A stretch of 64,000 nt of DNA from contig NZ_JANUHA010000002.1 of the NCBI RefSeq assembly GCF_024753255.1, forward strand, positions 310,001 through 374,000, in the 5' to 3' direction. Below the pieces are notes generated by a model. It did not search any database. It was not told the DNA's origin and saw only the letters and a program-made list of their open reading frames with translations. Positions 8,874 through 17,248 of this stretch are shown here, piece by piece. A program made the position numbers and the translations under genes. Position 1 is the stretch's first letter; each line of letters begins with the position of its first letter. This DNA is from Massilia agri (lineage in GTDB: Bacteria; Pseudomonadota; Gammaproteobacteria; Burkholderiales; Burkholderiaceae_D).

Positions 8874-11654
8874 ATGCCGCGCCACGCCTCCAAGCTCAAC
8901 AAGCTTTCCGCAGCCCTTCTTTCCAGCGTTTTCCTGATGGCAGGCCTGTCGGCCTGCAGCAATAACGAGTCGACCGCCACCTTGCTGGCCGAAGCCAAGC
9001 AATACCAGCAGAAGGGCGATCTGAAGGCCGCCATGATCCAGCTGAAGAACGCGGTGGCGAAGAGCCCGGAGGACGGCGAAGCGCGCATGCAGCTGGGCAT
9101 GCTGCACCTGGAAGTGGGCGACGCGGTCTCGGCCGACAAGGAACTGCGCAAGGCGCGCTCGCTCGGCGTCGACGCCGGCCGTGTCCTGCCGTTGCTGGGC
9201 AAGGCGAACATGCAGCGCGGCCAGGCCCAGGCCGTGCTGGAAGATATCACTGCCGAGCAGGCCAAGGGCTCGGCGCCTCTCCTGACCCTGCGCGGCGACG
9301 CCCTGCTGGTCGCCGGCAAGCCGGACGAAGCCAAGGCGGCTTTCGATGCCGCGCTCGCGGTCGACCCGAATTCCGGCGCGGCCCTGCTGGGCCTGGCGCG
9401 TCACGCCATGCGAAGTGGGGACAAGATCGTGGCCGAAACCTTCCTGGCGCAGGCGCTGGCCAAGGATCCGAAAAACCCGGACGTGTGGATGGCGCAGGGC
9501 ACCGTGCACCGCATGGACGGCAAGCAGGACGAAGCCATCGCGGCCTATAACGAAGTCCTGAAGCTCAAGCCGAACCACCGCGACGCCTTCATCGAGAAGG
9601 CCTATGTCGAAATCGCCCGCGGCAAGTTCCCTGAGGCGAAGGCGGCCATCGAGGGCGCCGAGAAGGCGGCCCCGGGCAACCTGCTCGTGACCTATACCCG
9701 CGCGCTGTATGAATTCTCGCAGGGCAAATATGCCGTGGCGCATGAGTCGCTGCTGAAGATCCTGAAGGTTGCTCCGGACCACATGCCGACCCTGCTGCTG
9801 GCCGGCGCCTCCGAGATGAACCTCGGCCAGATACAGCAGGCCGAACAGCATCTACGCAAGTACATCGAAAGCAACCCGAACAATATTTACGCCCGCAAGC
9901 TGCTGGCCCAGACCCTGCTCAAGAGCAGCCAGCCCGCCGACGCGGCCGCGGCGCTGGCGCCCGTGCTGAAGGACGGCAGTCGGGACGCCCAACTGCTGGC
10001 GCTGGCCGGCCAGTCCTATATGCAGGTGCGCGACTTCGACAAGGCCAGCGGCTACCTGGAGAAAGCGGCCGAGCTGGCTCCCAAAGCGGCCGGCGTGCGC
10101 ACCTCGCTTGGCCTGTCCAAGCTCGCCCAAGGCGACCAGGCGCGCGGCCTCAAGGAACTCGAAATGGCGACCTCGCTCGACCCCAAGTCGGCCGAAGCCA
10201 GCATCGCCCTGGTCCAGACCCAGATGGGCATGAAACAGTACGATAAGGCGCTGGAAACCATCGCCGGCATGGAGCAGCGCCAGCCGGACAATCCGCAGGT
10301 GCACAACCTGAAAGGCATCGTGCTGCAATCGAAGGGCGACTCCACGAAGGCGCGCGCCGCGTTCGACAAGGCAGTGGCGCTGCAGCCGACCTTCATCGCG
10401 GCGGTTGCCAACCTGGCGCGCCTGGACCTGGCGCAGAAACAGCCGGATGCGGCCAAGGGACGCTTCCTGAAAGTTCTCGAAAAGGACAAGAACAACATCG
10501 AAGCAATGACCGCGCTCGCCGAGCTGGCCATGGCCCAGAAGCGTCCGGAGGAAACCACCAGCTGGCTCGAGAAAGCCAGCAATGTCAATCCGGATGCAGT
10601 GTCGCCCGCGCTCAATTTGGGCATGCACTACCTGCGCATCAAGCAGCCGGAGAAGACACTGACCCTGGCGCGCAAGCTGCAACCGGCCAACCCGACCAAT
10701 GCGGCATTGCTGGAAATGCTCGGACAGGCCCAGATGGCGTCCAAGGATACCGCAGGCGCGCTCGACACCTACGGCAAGCTGGCAGCCGTGATGCCGAAGT
10801 CGGCGTTGGCCCAGATGCGCCTGGCTGGTGTGTACCAGGTCATGAAGAACGACGCCTCCGCCGCGACCCATCTACGGCGCGCCATCGACCTGCAGCCGAA
10901 TTTCATCCCGGCTCGCCTGGCCCAGATCGAGATGGCCATGCGTAGCGGCCGTGGAGAAGAAGCCCTGCAGATCGCGCGCGAAGTGCAAAAGCTCGATCCG
11001 AAGGCCGCAGTCGGTTACATGCTCGAAGGGGACGTACTGATGGCGCAGCAAAAGCCGGCCCTGGCCGCCCACGCCTACGAGAAGGCCCAGTCCCTCGGCG
11101 CCGCGCCGGAGCTGTTTGCCAAGACCCTGCAGGCGCTCGGCATGGCCGGCAAGACCAAGGAGGTGAAATCGCGCGGCGCCCAGTGGCTGAACCAGCATCC
11201 TGACGACGTGCGTGTGGCGCTGATGGTCGCGGAATCCAACCTGGCCAGCAAGGAATTCAAACCGGCGATCTCGATTCTGGAGCGCGCGCTCAAGGCCGCG
11301 CCGAACAGCCCGCTGGTGTTGAACAACCTGGCCTGGGCCTACCAGCAGGAGAAGGATCCGCGCGCGCTGGCGACTGCGGAACAGGCATACAAGCTGGCCG
11401 GCGATAATCCAGGCGTGATGGATACCCTGGGCTGGCTGCTGGTAGAGAAAGGCGACACCGCACGCGGCCTGCCGCTCTTGCAGAAAGCCTCGGAAAAGGC
11501 GCCTACCTCTCCTGAAATCCGCTATCACCTGGGCGTCGCCCTGCATAAATCCGGCGACAAACAGGGCGCGCGCAGGGAAATCGACAAGGCGATCGCCCAA
11601 AACATCCCATTCAACGATATTGAGGCCGCGCGCGCATTGCTCAAGACCCTGTAA
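8874..11654 (+). CDS. prsT: XrtA/PEP-CTERM system TPR-repeat lipoprotein PrsT
   Basis: 926 aa. The N-terminus has a lipoprotein signal with lipobox LSAC (about residues 21-24, MAGLSACSNNES), so the mature protein should be lipid-anchored. The rest is a continuous array of tetratricopeptide repeats (AKQYQQKGDLKAAMIQLKNAV and more than twenty similar units). This architecture matches the PrsT family found in genomes with exosortase A and PrsK/PrsR. Such proteins are thought to scaffold matrix or EPS assembly; the exact role is unknown. An AAGGAA ribosome site precedes the ATG. It sits 13 kb from the XrtA operon, which is common for this family. No sigma54 promoter was found upstream. Confidence 0.88.
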   Translation: MPRHASKLNKLSAALLSSVFLMAGLSACSNNESTATLLAEAKQYQQKGDLKAAMIQLKNAVAKSPEDGEARMQLGMLHLEVGDAVSADKELRKARSLGVDAGRVLPLLGKANMQRGQAQAVLEDITAEQAKGSAPLLTLRGDALLVAGKPDEAKAAFDAALAVDPNSGAALLGLARHAMRSGDKIVAETFLAQALAKDPKNPDVWMAQGTVHRMDGKQDEAIAAYNEVLKLKPNHRDAFIEKAYVEIARGKFPEAKAAIEGAEKAAPGNLLVTYTRALYEFSQGKYAVAHESLLKILKVAPDHMPTLLLAGASEMNLGQIQQAEQHLRKYIESNPNNIYARKLLAQTLLKSSQPADAAAALAPVLKDGSRDAQLLALAGQSYMQVRDFDKASGYLEKAAELAPKAAGVRTSLGLSKLAQGDQARGLKELEMATSLDPKSAEASIALVQTQMGMKQYDKALETIAGMEQRQPDNPQVHNLKGIVLQSKGDSTKARAAFDKAVALQPTFIAAVANLARLDLAQKQPDAAKGRFLKVLEKDKNNIEAMTALAELAMAQKRPEETTSWLEKASNVNPDAVSPALNLGMHYLRIKQPEKTLTLARKLQPANPTNAALLEMLGQAQMASKDTAGALDTYGKLAAVMPKSALAQMRLAGVYQVMKNDASAATHLRRAIDLQPNFIPARLAQIEMAMRSGRGEEALQIAREVQKLDPKAAVGYMLEGDVLMAQQKPALAAHAYEKAQSLGAAPELFAKTLQALGMAGKTKEVKSRGAQWLNQHPDDVRVALMVAESNLASKEFKPAISILERALKAAPNSPLVLNNLAWAYQQEKDPRALATAEQAYKLAGDNPGVMDTLGWLLVEKGDTARGLPLLQKASEKAPTSPEIRYHLGVALHKSGDKQGARREIDKAIAQNIPFNDIEAARALLKTL

Positions 11655-11694
11655 GTTGATAATATATTGATACGAAACTGTCGAGTTTCCATCC

Positions 11695-11741
11695 CGCTGC
11701 AATGCCCGCATTGCAGCGCCAAAGCCCCTTTGGAAGGGGCT
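11695..11741 (+). terminator. tandem hairpins downstream of prsT
   Basis: Hairpin 1 has a 10-bp perfect stem, CGCTGCAATG (11695-11704) with CATTGCAGCG (11709-11718), and a CCCG loop. Hairpin 2 has an 8-bp stem, AGCCCCTT (11723-11730) with AAGGGGCT (11734-11741), and a 3-nt loop. Both lie in the 300-base gap between prsT and the next gene. Neither has a clear T-tract. The rest of the gap (to 11954) shows nothing else I can name. Confidence 0.55.
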
Positions 11742-11954
11742 GCGGAAATCGACGCACAAGCCATGCCTCAATGTAAGGACATGGCAGGCCAAAACCCGGC
11801 GCATTCCTGAAACCTTCCCATGCCGTTGATTCGGCACGGGATGGAGTATTCCTGCGCTCCTTTCCGGCCGGGCTAATTGGCTGCTTCCCTAGCGAACGCG
11901 CGAACTACGTCGATCGCGCTACTATGGCAGCCTCATATTTCGAGGATATTTATC

Positions 11955-12626
11955 GTGAATGACGATTCGTACGGAATTCGTCTCACCGATACTGCCGAAG
12001 GCCGAAATTCGGCCAGCATGCTGGTGAAACGGATGTATGCCCGTCGCGGGTATACGGGCACCGGCACGCGTCATGTCCTCGACGAGAGCAACCGCGTGAC
12101 GCTAACTGCCACCGACCGCGGCGACGTGGTCGGCACCGTGACGATCGGCATCGACTCCGAGCGCGGCCTGATGGCCGACGAGTTGTTCAAGGACATCCTG
12201 GACGAGCACCGCGCCCGTGGCGCGCGCCTGTGCGAATGCACCAAGCTGGCCTTCGACCTCTCCGAGCGTTCGCGCGTGCCGCTGGCCAACGTCTTCCACC
12301 TAGCGCTGATCTATGCACGCGACCTGTACGATTGCACCGACGTCGTTATCGAGATCAATCCACGCCATAGGCGTTTCTATGAACGGATGCTCGGGTTCCG
12401 CCAACAGGGTGAATTGAAGATCAATCCGCGCGTAAATGCGCCGGCCTATCTGATGCACCTCACCCTCGAATACGTGGGCGAGCAGGTGGAACGCTATGGC
12501 GGCACGTTCGATTCCCCTGCCGGCAGTGCCGAACGATCGCTCTATCCTTATTTCTTTTCGCCTCGCGAGGAACGCGGTATCATCAACCGCCTGCTGCGCA
12601 TGGACGAGCAGAGTGGTTCCAGATAG
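11955..12626 (+). CDS. FeeM / exosortase-associated acyltransferase-like protein (copy 1)
   Basis: 223 aa from a GTG start chosen because AGGA lies eight bases upstream; the frame is open further back to 11877. It has the GNAT/autoinducer-synthase fold seen in FeeM N-acyl amino-acid synthases and in PEP-CTERM-associated acyltransferases: RNSASMLVKRMYARRGY near the N-terminus, central AHL-synthase-like strands, and the hallmark EINPRHRRFYERMLGF. A shared C-terminal tag SLYPYFFSPREERGII also occurs in the copy at 15446. Expected chemistry is transfer of a long-chain acyl group from acyl-ACP to an amine. The substrate is unknown. It is followed after 85 bases by a ThiF-like gene on the same strand. 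Confidence 0.75.
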   Translation: MNDDSYGIRLTDTAEGRNSASMLVKRMYARRGYTGTGTRHVLDESNRVTLTATDRGDVVGTVTIGIDSERGLMADELFKDILDEHRARGARLCECTKLAFDLSERSRVPLANVFHLALIYARDLYDCTDVVIEINPRHRRFYERMLGFRQQGELKINPRVNAPAYLMHLTLEYVGEQVERYGGTFDSPAGSAERSLYPYFFSPREERGIINRLLRMDEQSGSR

Positions 12627-12711
12627 CAAGGCGATTCAGCGCCAGTGATCGACGTCATTGGCAATCCCGGCAGTCGCATCCCGCGTGCCGGTCAACCGTT
12701 TCCACCCTTCG

Positions 12712-13581
12712 ATGAATAACCCGTTTCGCTACGAGCAGGCTTTTGCGCGCAATATTGGCTGGATCACCCAGGACGAACAACAGGTTCTACGAGGCAAGCG
12801 CGTAGCGATTGCCGGTATTGGAGGCGTAGGTGGCGTCCATCTGCTGACACTGGTGCGCCTCGGTGTTTCAAAGTTCAATATTGCCGATTTCGACACCTTC
12901 GATATACCGAACTTCAATCGCCAAGTCGGGGCGATGATGTCGACCCTCGGGCAACCCAAGGCGGAAGTGTTGGAACGCATGGCCAAGGACATCAATCCCG
13001 AAGTCGAGATCCGCGTATTCGGCAATGGCGTCGATGCGGGCAACCTTGACGATTTCCTGGGTGATGCCGACCTGTATGTGGACGGCCTGGATTTCTTCGC
13101 TTTCGACGCCCGGCGCCAGACCTTCGCGCGTTGCGCGCAACTGGGTGTGCCTGCCACCACGGCGGCTCCGCTCGGCATGGGCGCCGCCCTGCTGAATTTC
13201 ATGCCCGGCAAAATGACCTTCGAAGAGTATTTCCAGTGGGGCGATTTACCTGATATCGATAAAGCCATCCGCTTCGCCGTCGGCCTGGCGCCTGCCGGTC
13301 TGCACCGCCCTTATCTGGTGGTGCCGGAATCGGTCAACTTCGATGAACAGCGCGGTCCCTCTACTTTCATGGCTTGCCAGCTATGCGCCGGCATCATCGG
13401 CACCGAGGCCCTGAAGATCCTGCTCGGCCGCGGCGAGGTACTGGCGGCGCCCCATGGCATGCAGTTCGACGCCTATCGCAACAAGCTCAAGCGGACCTGG
13501 CGTCCAGGCGGCAACAGCCACCCGATTCAGCGGCTCGCCATCGCCATCGGCAAACGCCAGTTCGCCAGCAAGTTCAAGTAG
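12712..13581 (+). CDS. stand-alone ThiF/MoeB/E1-like adenylyltransferase
   Basis: 289 aa from the ATG at 12712 (MNNPFRYEQAFARNIGW); an upstream TTG at 12658 in the same frame is possible. It is a Rossmann-type E1 domain with the nucleotide-binding GIGGVGG (about residues 33-39), the ADFDTFDIPNFNRQ segment holding the arginine-containing NxNRQ motif, and later MACQLCAGIIGTEALKIL, which resembles the C-terminal part of ThiF/MoeB. Family members adenylate the C-terminus of a ubiquitin-like protein or a peptide carboxylate. No ubiquitin-like partner, rhodanese or JAB protease is adjacent. The neighbour is the FeeM-like acyltransferase, so the pair may tailor a small molecule or peptide (inference). 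Confidence 0.8.
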   Translation: MNNPFRYEQAFARNIGWITQDEQQVLRGKRVAIAGIGGVGGVHLLTLVRLGVSKFNIADFDTFDIPNFNRQVGAMMSTLGQPKAEVLERMAKDINPEVEIRVFGNGVDAGNLDDFLGDADLYVDGLDFFAFDARRQTFARCAQLGVPATTAAPLGMGAALLNFMPGKMTFEEYFQWGDLPDIDKAIRFAVGLAPAGLHRPYLVVPESVNFDEQRGPSTFMACQLCAGIIGTEALKILLGRGEVLAAPHGMQFDAYRNKLKRTWRPGGNSHPIQRLAIAIGKRQFASKFK

Positions 13582-13591
13582 AAGCAGGGCG

Positions 13592-13627
13592 AAAAAAAAT
13601 CCACTGCCGAGGCAGTGGATTTTTTTT
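13592..13627. terminator. bidirectional intrinsic terminator between thiF-like gene and pepA
   Basis: A run of eight A, then ATCCACTGCC, a short turn, and GGCAGTGGAT followed by a T-run. The A-tract and T-tract on either side let the same hairpin terminate the plus-strand ThiF-like gene and the minus-strand PEP-CTERM gene. Confidence 0.92.
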
Positions 13628-13661
13628 ACATGGATCCGGGAAACCGGATCCGATGACAGGC

Positions 13662-14510
13662 TTACTTGGCTTGCTTGCGGCGACGCGCAGCGCCCAGACC
13701 CAGCAGGCCGAGGCCCAACAGGCCGACCGATGCCGGTTCCGGCACTTCATTGGCGAAGACCACGTCCAGCGAACCATTGATCGACTGGGTGCCGGTCGGA
13801 GTGAAGCGGTTCAACTGGCCCGACTGGAACGACAGGTTGTAGAACGGGGTCGGATCGATGAAGAAGTTCATGCCGGCGGCGGTCAGCTCGAAGCTGGTGG
13901 TCGAGCCGAAGCTGCCACAGTTGATACCCGAACCGCTACCACCCGAGCAGGTGCTCAGGGTCGGATCCAGGTTACCCTCGCCAGCCAGCGGGTTGCCAGT
14001 TGCCAGCAGGATGTCGTCGCCTGCATTCGCGCGGGCATAGGCCGTAGCGCCGGTAGCGGGGGCGGCGAAGGTCGTGTCGACGTTGTCGTCCAGGTAAACC
14101 GCCAGGTTACCGGTGCCTTCGCTGAAGCTGAAGCTCGCGCGGCCATTTGCGCCGGTGGTGAACGTGCCCGATGCGGTGTACAGAGCATACAGGCCATAGT
14201 CGAAACCCAGGCCGGTCGTCAGGGTCGGCAGTTCATCCGGGTCATCCGAACCGCTGTTGTTGATAAACTGGCCAGCAACCCAGCGCAGCGAGACCTGGAA
14301 GGTGCCGCCGGTGGCGCTGGTTGGGGTGAAGGTAGCGATCTCGGCATAGCCGCCGGTGATGCGGTCAGCGGTGAACGGGGCGTTAATCGTCGGGCCGGCC
14401 GGCTTTACGACGAACTGATTGAAGACATCGGCGTGCGCATTTGCGCCAGCAAACATCGACATTGCGGCGATTGCCGACGCGAGAACCTTCTTCGAAAACA
14501 GTGCTTTCAT
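13662..14510 (-). CDS. pepA: PEP-CTERM sorting-domain protein, PepA-like
   Basis: 282 aa exported protein. Residues 1-27 are a Sec signal peptide ending ANAHA. The body is Thr/Ser/Gly-rich with low charge. The last 27 residues are a textbook PEP-CTERM tail: VPEPAS, a Gly/Leu-rich hydrophobic helix, then ARRRKQAK. The tail should be cleaved by exosortase A after inner-membrane retention, freeing the protein to the surface. The order of segments (FTADRITGGYAE, TGTFQVSLRW-like, SFQSGQL, GTQSINGSLDVVF) matches my recollection of PepA, the flocculation-associated PEP-CTERM protein of Zoogloea and relatives. The symbol is given on that basis. A strong sigma54 promoter lies upstream. Confidence 0.85.
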   Translation of the reverse strand: MKALFSKKVLASAIAAMSMFAGANAHADVFNQFVVKPAGPTINAPFTADRITGGYAEIATFTPTSATGGTFQVSLRWVAGQFINNSGSDDPDELPTLTTGLGFDYGLYALYTASGTFTTGANGRASFSFSEGTGNLAVYLDDNVDTTFAAPATGATAYARANAGDDILLATGNPLAGEGNLDPTLSTCSGGSGSGINCGSFGSTTSFELTAAGMNFFIDPTPFYNLSFQSGQLNRFTPTGTQSINGSLDVVFANEVPEPASVGLLGLGLLGLGAARRRKQAK

Positions 14511-14552
14511 CTTTGATCTCCTGGTTAGTCTGAACCTTGCACCGCTGTATTA

Positions 14553-14567
14553 GCAAACGCCGTGCCA
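14553..14567 (-). promoter_or_regulatory. sigma54 (-24/-12) promoter of pepA
   Basis: On the minus strand the sequence reads TGGCACGGCGTTTGC, with the invariant GG and GC ten bases apart, and is a near-consensus RpoN promoter. The predicted transcript start is about 14541, giving a 31-nt leader to the pepA ATG. PrsR, the sigma54-dependent activator encoded at 52905, is the natural candidate to drive it. Confidence 0.85.
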
Positions 14568-14654
14568 GCCGAACCAATCCTTTTAAAATCAATCACTTAT
14601 AGAAGTTTAATCGAGCCGAGAATAAGAACTGTAAAAAAACCCGACATGCGCCGT

Positions 14655-15329
14655 TCACTGTGCGATCAAGGGTTTGCGCGCAATCACATTCCAAGTGTTG
14701 CCTGACTTAAATTCAGAGGCGATTTCGTATCCGGCATCGAGCATCTTGCGGCGAATGTCTTCTTCGCGGAAAGGGCTGTACAAGATGCCCTTCTTGATAC
14801 CCCAGTCGTTGATCTTCTGCGCCGCCCAGCGCAGCGGGGCGAAGCCGCTCGGATACAGCAGCACATTGGCCGCCAGCGTGCCGCCTGGTTTGAGCACGCG
14901 CCGGATGTCGCGCAGCGCTCCGTCGACGGTCGGGAAGCAGTGGATCGAGTTGGCGATGTTCGCCGTATCGAAATGGTTGTCCGGGAAAGGCAGGTCAGCC
15001 GCGTCGGCGTGCTGCACCTTGACCTGCGGATCCTTTGCAAACCGCTTCTTGGCGCCCGCCAGCATCGACGGCGCATAGTCGATGCCGACCACGTTCACCT
15101 TCGGCAGCTTGCGGCGGCGGCGCCAGTTCAAGATCATTTCCAGCAAGGTGCCGGTGCCGCAGGCCACTTCCAGGTGATCGGGTCCAAAATTCGGGCCGAA
15201 GAAGCGCATCTGGGTGCCGATCGTGCTGTTGTAGGCGAAGGTGAGGATGAAGAAGCCGCGTATGTCGTACCACCATGGCTCGGAGGAATAGGCTTCGGCG
15301 ATTTCGTCGCGGGTCTTACCGGTAGTCAT
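14655..15329 (-). CDS. class I SAM-dependent methyltransferase
   Basis: 224 aa. Motif I is HLEVACGTGTLLEMI (about residues 52-66), followed by VVGIDYAPSMLAGAKKRF (motif II), QHADAADLPFPDNHFD, and a post-motif segment ALRDIRRVLKPGGTLAANVLLY. This is the UbiE/Methyltransf_11 subgroup, usually small-molecule methylation. It lies between pepA and the second FeeM-like acyltransferase on the same strand. It has its own 116-base gap upstream, so co-transcription with the acyltransferase gene is possible but not certain. Confidence 0.85.
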   Translation of the reverse strand: MTTGKTRDEIAEAYSSEPWWYDIRGFFILTFAYNSTIGTQMRFFGPNFGPDHLEVACGTGTLLEMILNWRRRRKLPKVNVVGIDYAPSMLAGAKKRFAKDPQVKVQHADAADLPFPDNHFDTANIANSIHCFPTVDGALRDIRRVLKPGGTLAANVLLYPSGFAPLRWAAQKINDWGIKKGILYSPFREEDIRRKMLDAGYEIASEFKSGNTWNVIARKPLIAQ

Positions 15330-15420
15330 GGTCGTTCCTTGTTAATGGAAATAGAGCGAGGACAACTGAAGGAGCGAATATAGGTGCTTCCTGCAGGCCA
15401 GGCAAGTCATGGAAGTTAGC

Positions 15421-15438
15421 TCCCCCTCCGAAAGGGGG
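15421..15438 (-). terminator. hairpin after the second FeeM-like gene
   Basis: CCCCCT (15422-15427) pairs with AGGGGG (15433-15438) around a 5-nt loop, just downstream (minus strand) of the acyltransferase stop at 15446. No T-tract follows, so termination may be partial and transcription could continue into the methyltransferase gene. Confidence 0.4.
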
Positions 15439-15445
15439 CGCGGAC

Positions 15446-16180
15446 TCAGCCGATGCGCTTCAGGCGAGCGATGATGCCGGCCTCTTCGCGCGGGGAGAAA
15501 AAATAGGGGAAGAGCGAGCGGTCGCCAACCGCATGGTCGCCCTGCCCCGCTACTTCGGCGATGCGGCGGGTGCCCAGGGCGGTATTGCCGCGCAGCAGGA
15601 CCGCCGGCGCGTCGACTCGCGGATTGGGACGCGATTCGCATTCCACCACGAAGTCTAGCATTGCCTCGTAGAAACGGCGGTGACGCGGGTTCACTTCGAT
15701 GAAGATGTCGCTGCAGCCATGCAGGTCACGGGCATAGATGAAGGCCACATGGAACAGGGAGCCCAGCACCGCCTTGGACTTTACGCCAGGATCGATCGCC
15801 AGCTTGATAAGCTCGCATACCTTGCCGCCATTTGCGCGGTAGGGATCGATGTGGTCCTTGAACACCTGGTCACACAAGAGGCCGACGTCGGAATCCAGGT
15901 TCAGGCTCAGGGTGCCGATCACCTCGCCCTTGCTGGTGGCCGTCAGGGTGATGCGGTTTGGATCTTTACCCACGGTGTGATTGCCGCTATAGCCACGCCA
16001 GGCGTACATCTTGCTGATGAGCATGCTGGCCGAGTTGCGGTGTTCATCGACATCCGCCGCGCGGATGCCAAACACACTCTCGTTGATGGCGACGTCAACG
16101 ATATTGGGCGAATACGACTCGCTGCCGTGGTCAGCCGTGTTGCTGTGGCCGACTTCTTCTGTCACTACGGTATCGATCAT
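15446..16180 (-). CDS. FeeM / exosortase-associated acyltransferase-like protein (copy 2)
   Basis: 244 aa from ATG 16180, which has GGAGAA upstream. It is a clear paralogue of the protein at 11955: HRNSASMLISKMYAWRGYSG, FIEVNPRHRRFYEAMLDF and RSLFPYFFSPREEAGIIARL occur in the same order. The middle is less alike (DPGVKSKAVLGSLFHVAFIYARDLHG), so the two may differ in acyl or amine substrate. This copy has about 30 extra N-terminal residues. It reads toward the methyltransferase and pepA. A GG-N10-GC element about 60 bases upstream could be a sigma54 promoter. Confidence 0.75.
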   Translation of the reverse strand: MIDTVVTEEVGHSNTADHGSESYSPNIVDVAINESVFGIRAADVDEHRNSASMLISKMYAWRGYSGNHTVGKDPNRITLTATSKGEVIGTLSLNLDSDVGLLCDQVFKDHIDPYRANGGKVCELIKLAIDPGVKSKAVLGSLFHVAFIYARDLHGCSDIFIEVNPRHRRFYEAMLDFVVECESRPNPRVDAPAVLLRGNTALGTRRIAEVAGQGDHAVGDRSLFPYFFSPREEAGIIARLKRIG

Positions 16181-16238
16181 CGGTATTCTCCAGGCGGATG
16201 GACAGGGCATGCCGCAGTCGGGACTGTCTCATATCATA

Positions 16239-16253
16239 GCACTTGGTATTCCA
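16239..16253 (-). promoter_or_regulatory. possible weak sigma54 promoter of acyltransferase copy 2
   Basis: The minus strand reads TGGAATACCAAGTGC. GG and GC are spaced by ten bases, but the -24 flank is AAT instead of CAC and the -12 element is GTGC. The predicted leader to the 16180 start is about 47 nt. Confidence 0.35.
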
Positions 16254-16419
16254 ACGTATCAATAAATTAATGCGGGCAACATTTCTTTCTATCATATCCA
16301 CTACTCTTGCACCGTTCCACCCCCTCGAATGGTGGCAAAAATTACAACAACTAAAGAATAGAACTGTTATAAATACTGCATGCGCGTGTAAAGAATTCCG
16401 ACATACCTCAAAAAGCCTG

Positions 16420-17172
16420 TCAGAGTCCAAGCCGCTTGTCCTTGCTTTTTTCCTGCTGGATATCTTGATGCAATTGGCCGATCAGCTCGGAAGCGGCCGC
16501 GACAATGTGTGCCGATCCGAAGCCGGCCCGCGTCATTTCCCGGAACAGGGAACGGGCCAGGATCCTGGCCACATCTTCGGGGTTGCGGTAAGACAAGCGG
16601 TCCCCATCGGCATCCGGCCCGCTTTCCTGCAGCAGCGCCAGCTGCGCGAAGCGTGAATCGAGCAGGTGCCGCAGCTGACTCAGCTGCAGGGATTTCCCGA
16701 TGAATGCGGCAGCCACTTCGAGCAGGCACAGCGCCGCTTCGTCGAAGGGCGCCGTCCCGCTGCCATTGGCGGCATTGATGACGCCGGCGACCCGGCCCTC
16801 GACCCGGATCGGCGCACTCATGAGGCTGGCGCCAAGCGCCGTCCCGTGCCTGGCCAGGGCGGCGAACTCGGAATGCGCGATGTCATCCACCAGCAGCGCA
16901 CTGCCCTTGGCCAGCACGCGGCCTGAAATGCCCTCGCCGCGCCGGATCGCCGCCTGCAGGGCCGCGTCCGGCAAAGGACCATGATGGGCCTGGATGCTCA
17001 TGCAGGCATCGCCTTCGCCCGGGCTGCCCAGCAGCATGACCGAACAGCTGGCGGCGCCGACCAGCTCGGCCACGCGCCTGACCTGCCGGTCCAGTTGCGG
17101 CTCCGGCGCCTCGTCCGCCAGGAATTGCCGCAGGACCTGCAAACGGTTCGGGGAAATGTGCGCTGCTTGCAT
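16420..17172 (-). CDS. GAF domain-containing protein
   Basis: 250 aa, cytoplasmic. Residues about 25-165 form a GAF sensory domain (RVAELVGAASCSVMLLGSPGEGDACMSIQAHHG ... GEGISGRVLAKGSALLVDDI ... APIRVEGRVAGVINAAN). The C-terminal 80 residues are helical with no recognisable output domain, so it may work by protein-protein contact. It has a separate upstream region with an 18-bp inverted repeat at 17202. Its place between the acyltransferase genes and the HprK-related cluster suggests signal input to this accessory region, but nothing in the sequence names the ligand. Confidence 0.82.
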   Translation of the reverse strand: MQAAHISPNRLQVLRQFLADEAPEPQLDRQVRRVAELVGAASCSVMLLGSPGEGDACMSIQAHHGPLPDAALQAAIRRGEGISGRVLAKGSALLVDDIAHSEFAALARHGTALGASLMSAPIRVEGRVAGVINAANGSGTAPFDEAALCLLEVAAAFIGKSLQLSQLRHLLDSRFAQLALLQESGPDADGDRLSYRNPEDVARILARSLFREMTRAGFGSAHIVAAASELIGQLHQDIQQEKSKDKRLGL

Positions 17173-17201
17173 GCATACCTCGGGCGTCGGCCAGGATGGA
17201 G

Positions 17202-17219
17202 TGTGTTGATTTCAACACA
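17202..17219. promoter_or_regulatory. 18-bp inverted repeat upstream of the GAF gene
   Basis: TGTGTTGA (17202-17209) and TCAACACA (17212-17219) are perfect 8-bp arms separated by TT, starting 30 bases before the GAF protein start codon. The tiny spacer favours a dimeric repressor operator over an RNA hairpin. The cognate regulator is unknown. Confidence 0.5.
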
Positions 17220-17248
17220 ACTCTTGAATTTCATGCAATCCCGTTGCG

